The position numbers and the translations under genes are program-made. The notes beneath the pieces were generated by a model, which searched no databases, was not told the origin of the DNA, and saw nothing but the letters and a program-made list of their open reading frames with translations. Positions 62,936 to 64,000 of a stretch of DNA of 64,000 bases are shown one piece after another (positions within the stretch are counted from its first letter, which is position 1; each line of letters starts with the position of its first letter). The DNA comes from Planctomycetaceae bacterium (GTDB taxonomy: Bacteria; Planctomycetota; Planctomycetia; Pirellulales; Pirellulaceae): positions 186,001 to 250,000 of the forward strand of contig JACKHM010000002.1 of NCBI GenBank assembly GCA_020638995.1, written 5' to 3'.

Positions 62936-63320
62936 CGGTTCCCGCTTCCTTTCGATGCGTCATCTGACGCGTACGGCCAAGGCTAAAAAGTCCGACCAAC
63001 GGTCCTTCGCAAGGACCGCTGACCAAGACGACTTCTAGTTCCCCCCTTGGCCGAAAGCACCGAACTGAGCCTACGCACGAGGCGCGATCTCCGTGCCGGA
63101 GCAATCGACAGATGAGGTATCGGCGGCTACACCCGCAAACTTGCAATAATCCGGAAACTTTTCTTAATCAGAAAAGTCATCACAAACTAGCTACAATGCC
63201 AGGATCGAAGATATTCTCCGCTAGCATCCAGCTCAGCCACCGACTTGCCTCACAAAAACCGAGTCTGTGGCGCTTGCTAGTACCAACAGCGAGACAGATA
63301 CTCGAAAGCTCTGACTAACT
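62936..63320. other. Divergent promoter region with two small palindromes
   Basis: About 385 bases between the TolC-family gene (-) and the cytochrome gene (+). ATGCGTCA-TC-TGACGCGT (62955-62972) is a near-perfect palindrome just upstream of the TolC gene and could be an operator. CGGTCCTT (63000-63007) and AAGGACCG (63011-63018) form an 8-base hairpin. A frame at 63112-63318 is not protein-like. Confidence 0.45.
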
Positions 63321-64000
63321 ATGCTCAAGGCGAGACCAATCATGCGACGAGTCGCGAGACTTCTATTTGTTGTGCCAATGCTTTTGCTCGGTAGTCCGGG
63401 GAATTCCTCCGAGGTCGACTTTTCGCACGATATCGTGCCAATTCTGCGCACTCACTGTGTGAAGTGTCATTCTGGGGACAAGCGGCAGGGTGGACTTTCG
63501 CTCGACACTCGCGAGTTACTGCTTGCCGGCGGTGAGAGTGGGGCAGTTGTCGAGCCGCGGGCTAGCAGTCGGAGCCCACTCTTCGAGCGTGTGACAACCA
63601 CCGATTCCGACTTGCGAATGCCTCCCGAAGGCAATCCCGTTCCGCCAGAGCAAGTCGAAAAGCTGAAGCAGTGGATCGACACCGGCCTTGCCTGGGAACC
63701 AGGGTTCTCGCTATCAAGGCCCAGTTACGAGCCGCCGCTTGCCCATCGCATGCCGACGCTGCCGCCGGCGATTGATGGTCGAGAGCACCCGATCGATCGC
63801 ATCGTCGATCAATATTTCGCCCACAACAACATCGCACGACCGGGCCCCGTGTCAGACAAGATGTTTTTGCGCCGCGTGTCGCTGGACCTCATTGGATTAC
63901 TGCCCGATCCAAACACCTATGGTGATTTTGTTGTAGACACAGACGCGGATAAGCGTTCGGCATTGGTGAAGTCATTGCTGGCAAACGACGTTGCATACGC
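63321..64000 (+). CDS. PSCyt1/PSCyt2 (DUF1549) planctomycete cytochrome protein (partial)
   Basis: The frame begins at ATG 63321 (or ATG 63342) and is still open at the window edge. A signal peptide (about 8-28: MRRVARLLFVVPMLLLG) is followed by DFSHDIVPILRTHCVKCHSGDKRQ with a CxxCH haem site, the planctomycete PSCyt1 domain, including LRMPPEGNPVPPEQVEKLKQW. Next comes DRIVDQYFAHNNIARPGPVS and FLRRVSLDLIGLLPDPN, the start of PSCyt2 (DUF1549). Full members have about 800-1000 residues, with DUF1553 at the end, and usually stand before a DUF1501 sulfatase-like gene. This family is a strong taxonomic marker. Confidence 0.93.
   Translation, partial: MLKARPIMRRVARLLFVVPMLLLGSPGNSSEVDFSHDIVPILRTHCVKCHSGDKRQGGLSLDTRELLLAGGESGAVVEPRASSRSPLFERVTTTDSDLRMPPEGNPVPPEQVEKLKQWIDTGLAWEPGFSLSRPSYEPPLAHRMPTLPPAIDGREHPIDRIVDQYFAHNNIARPGPVSDKMFLRRVSLDLIGLLPDPNTYGDFVVDTDADKRSALVKSLLANDVAY

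Noticed and set aside
63112..63318. A small gene upstream of the cytochrome gene
   Set aside because: 68 codons with no ribosome site and no protein-like pattern; it overlaps the presumed promoter region.

Overview
The window reads as chromosomal DNA of a planctomycete, most likely of the Pirellulales. The signs are a PSCyt1/PSCyt2 (DUF1549) cytochrome c protein at the right edge, two large Hanks-type serine/threonine kinases, a Uma2-family protein, HEAT- and TPR-rich secreted proteins, pectate-lyase-like proteins, and a gene layout of short operons with frequent strand changes. I see no rRNA, tRNA, CRISPR array, insertion sequence or prophage. The exact genus cannot be read from the sequence.

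Layout. Positions 1-3.3 kb (+) hold the end of an operon with two HlyD-type adaptor proteins and an M50-like membrane metalloprotease fused to an adaptor domain. 3.4-8.8 kb (-) carries a MotA/TolQ/ExbB-like channel protein, a one-TM coiled-coil protein ending in a von Willebrand A domain, and an APC transporter with universal-stress domains. 8.9-10.8 kb (+) has a TPR/transglutaminase-like secreted protein and a PilZ-like small protein. 10.9-18.6 kb (-) has two TlpA-type thioredoxin proteins, then UbiD, a prepilin-peptidase-like/LOG fusion and a pteridine-reductase-like SDR in one tight operon. 18.7-26.6 kb has a + strand SDR converging on a long - strand run: argH, a secreted HEAT protein with a receiver-like domain, a sigma-54 activator, a HemX/CcsA-like membrane protein and hemA.

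26.8-38.3 kb mixes a Uma2 protein, aroE, a membrane protein, a methyltransferase, an M19 dipeptidase, and an FAH-family protein next to an aldehyde dehydrogenase. The last two are the likely final steps of an oxidative pentose/sugar-acid route to 2-oxoglutarate. A NIF3 protein, a large secreted protein of unknown function and a sugar isomerase/epimerase follow. 38.4-49.4 kb (-) holds a TonB-dependent receptor, then a cyanobactin-type PatA/PatG-like subtilisin followed 64 bases later by a gene for a 76-residue peptide with six C-terminal cysteines, and two serine/threonine kinases. 49.8-58.7 kb (mostly +) has a broken small secreted protein, two polysaccharide-active-type proteins, a DUF2007-like protein, a UPF1-like helicase with a DbpA-like RNA-binding N-terminus, an SGNH hydrolase, a nuclease/phosphatase-fold protein, a small acidic protein with a clear terminator, and YjbQ. 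58.7-64 kb has holB-tmk, a TolC-family lipoprotein, and the start of the planctomycete cytochrome gene.

The best candidate for an undescribed system is the PatA/PatG-like protease with its adjacent Cys-rich peptide (41242-44275). It looks like a ribosomal-peptide maturation unit without a YcaO cyclodehydratase in this window. The second candidate is the channel/vWA pair (5676-8783), which has the architecture of an ion-driven stator with a vWA domain in place of OmpA.
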